NCBI RefSeq assembly: GCF_950295315.1
Contig: NC_080168.1
Coordinates: forward strand, 71,786,008-71,850,007
Direction: 5' to 3'
From: Erinaceus europaeus
Lineage: Eukaryota; Chordata; Mammalia; Eulipotyphla; Erinaceidae
DNA: 64,000 nt
The translations under genes were made by a program, and so were the position numbers. The first letter of the stretch is position 1; every line of letters begins with the position of its first letter. Positions 62,743-64,000 of this stretch are shown here, one piece after another. The notes below the pieces were generated by a model, which saw only the letters and a program-made list of their open reading frames with translations, made no database searches and had not been told where the DNA came from.

Positions 62743-63649
62743 ATCTTCTTGTCCCTTAAGTCGTTATTTTTGAGAAGCTATCTGAGCAGAATACTGAGCT
62801 AAGGCAATTTTTAGAAAAGGCTTTAAGCTCTCCAAGAAAATGCTATTTTTAAAGTAAGTATCAAGGATTCAGATGTAAACATGGCAAGTGCCTACTTACA
62901 TTCAACATGAAATGAATCAGAAACTCCCATATCAGACATCAAGACAATGACTTCATTTTACAGATAAACTCAACAGAATGTAGTTCTGAATCCCTTAGAC
63001 CTATGGTTGTTTTTCTCACTGCTGTATGACAGAAGTCACACGCTCAGTCACAACTTTACTTGTATCCATCAGTGATACCTCCTATGTTGGGGTACATCTT
63101 TGGTTTCACTTCTAATACTTTATTTACAGATAACATCTTAGCTCATTTGGTTCTTTACCCCCACCCCCAAAAGGTCTAACCTGGTGAACTTGTCTGAACC
63201 CAATAGTTAACTACATTATCTGCCCAAATTTGAGATCAGTATCTCCTTGCCCAGTAGCATCTTATTCATTAGGGTATACCTTTTTGTCTAAAGAAAAAAA
63301 AAAAAAAAAAAGACAAACTGGGAAACTAGGCGTTTCTACTTTCAGATGCATATGGATGCAGTTAACCTACTGTGGACATGAACTTCTGCATTGTTAGTAG
63401 ACTTTGAGTATCATTTCCAAGTGTAATATACTCAGAAACAACAACCAAAAAGCACTTCACACCAGAAAATAACTGAAGCTAAAAAAACTCAAGGAACACC
63501 TCAAAAATGAATTGGTGAGAGACCATGGTGAAATTGCAAATGTTCTGTAAAGAAATTTATTTTTTAAAACTATTTTCATGTGCACTGCCATGGATTTTCT
63601 GATGGAGGGAAACAGGTTATCCTTGTATATGTTTGTTTCTTCTTCTCTT
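62743..63649. other. Repeat-poor interval
   Basis: About 900 bases without a recognised element, apart from an A run at 63294-63311. No gene is visible. Confidence 0.45.
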
Positions 63650-63780
63650 TTAATTTTTATTTATTTTTATTTTTTACCATAGTTTTGCTTAACTCTGGCT
63701 TACAGTGGTGCTTTTGGAGATTAAACCTGGGATAAAGCATTAGAGTCACTTTACATAACCATTAAGCTATCTCCCAGGCT
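63650..63780 (-). mobile_element. SINE D
   Basis: TTTTGCTTAACTCTGGCTTAC, AGATTAAACCTGGGATAAAG and ACATAACCATTAAGCTATC. Confidence 0.83.
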
Positions 63781-64000
63781 ATCCTACAGTGAAAGAGTGA
63801 TACTTCTGTAGTACTATATGCTGGAAATAATTACCAAAAGGTGTCTATTTTTATAGTTGAGACTGCAAGATATTTAAGCTCTCAAGTTAAGGAGGATCAC
63901 ATCAAAGTAGTGAAAGAGAGAAAGAAAGAAAGCAATTTTATGACTTCCCCATTATCACAATTCTTAAGACTATAAGACTATGTATAAACAAGTTACCCTT
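63781..64000. other. Right edge, unassigned
   Basis: A short GAAAGAAAGAAAG run is near 63916-63931. Nothing else is recognised up to the window edge. Confidence 0.4.

Noticed and set aside
1..64000. Other connexin genes (GJB2, GJB6) expected near GJA3 in mammals
   Set aside because: No second connexin motif (six-cysteine pattern or MGDW-type start) was found in the supplied frames; they probably lie outside the window.

Overview
This is a stretch of mammalian genomic DNA. The organism is most likely a hedgehog (Erinaceidae, probably Erinaceus europaeus). The window is crowded with tRNA-derived SINEs whose head (GGGAGTCGGGCGGTAGCGCA), GGTTCGAGCCC B box and AACAAGGGCAACAAAAGGG tail match, from memory, the dominant hedgehog SINE. 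No database could be searched. The only protein-coding gene I can support is GJA3 (connexin 46, the lens fibre gap-junction protein). Its whole coding region lies in one exon at 32723-33805 on the + strand, behind a clear splice acceptor. A CpG island at about 15.4-17.2 kb with GC boxes, a TATA-like motif and a good splice donor (GT at 16738) is the likely promoter and non-coding first exon, which would give an intron of about 16 kb. A candidate poly(A) signal is at 34611.

Layout. 1-1.74 kb: antisense L1 ORF2 sequence split by a small, younger antisense L1 3' end with a 15-bp target-site duplication (TSD). 2.9-7.9 kb: an old antisense L1 carrying two younger insertions of one retroelement in opposite orientations (3134-5220 and 5859-7083), either side of a TTCCC microsatellite. 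7.5-15.1 kb: dense nested SINEs and an old sense L1 split by three SINEs. 15.4-17.2 kb: CpG island. 17-32.7 kb: presumed GJA3 intron 1, with many SINEs, a 594-bp quasi-palindrome at 23.4-24.0 kb and a TGTGCA-rich tract just before exon 2. 32.7-34.6 kb: GJA3 coding exon and presumed 3' UTR. 34.9-52.2 kb: SINE-rich flank with a solo LTR at 37433-37958. 52.18-58.57 kb: a nearly full-length, inactivated L1 with two tandem 646-bp 5' UTR units, ORF1 and ORF2, lodged inside a SINE. 58.8-59.3 kb: a second solo LTR with a 6-bp TSD, also inside a SINE. 59.3-64 kb: more SINEs, including three same-orientation SINEs stacked at one target motif.

SINE labels used here are mine. A: head GGGAGTCGGGCGGTAGCGCA, usually with an AACAAGGGCAACAAAAGGG tail. 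B: head GGGGCCAGGTGGTGGCRCACCTGG, tail CTGTCTCTATCCAATAAATAAA. C: head GG(T/C)CCAGGAGGTGGCRCAGTGGATAA, with GCCAGAGTGATG and CT-rich 3' parts. D: head GGGGAGATAGCATAATGGTTATGC, with CAGAGCTGAGCAGTGCTCTGG. E: head GGCTGGTAAATAGCTCACTTGGATAGTG. A, B and E copies may also carry a shared 3' module (GGAGCAGTGGATTC...CCCAGCAATAACCCTGG). SINE edges are read by eye and are usually good to about 5-15 bases.

I found no new molecular system. The most unusual items are the quasi-palindrome with 54-bp perfect arms, the very short cytoplasmic loop of this connexin 46, and the duplicated 646-bp L1 5' UTR with an antisense open frame kept in both units.
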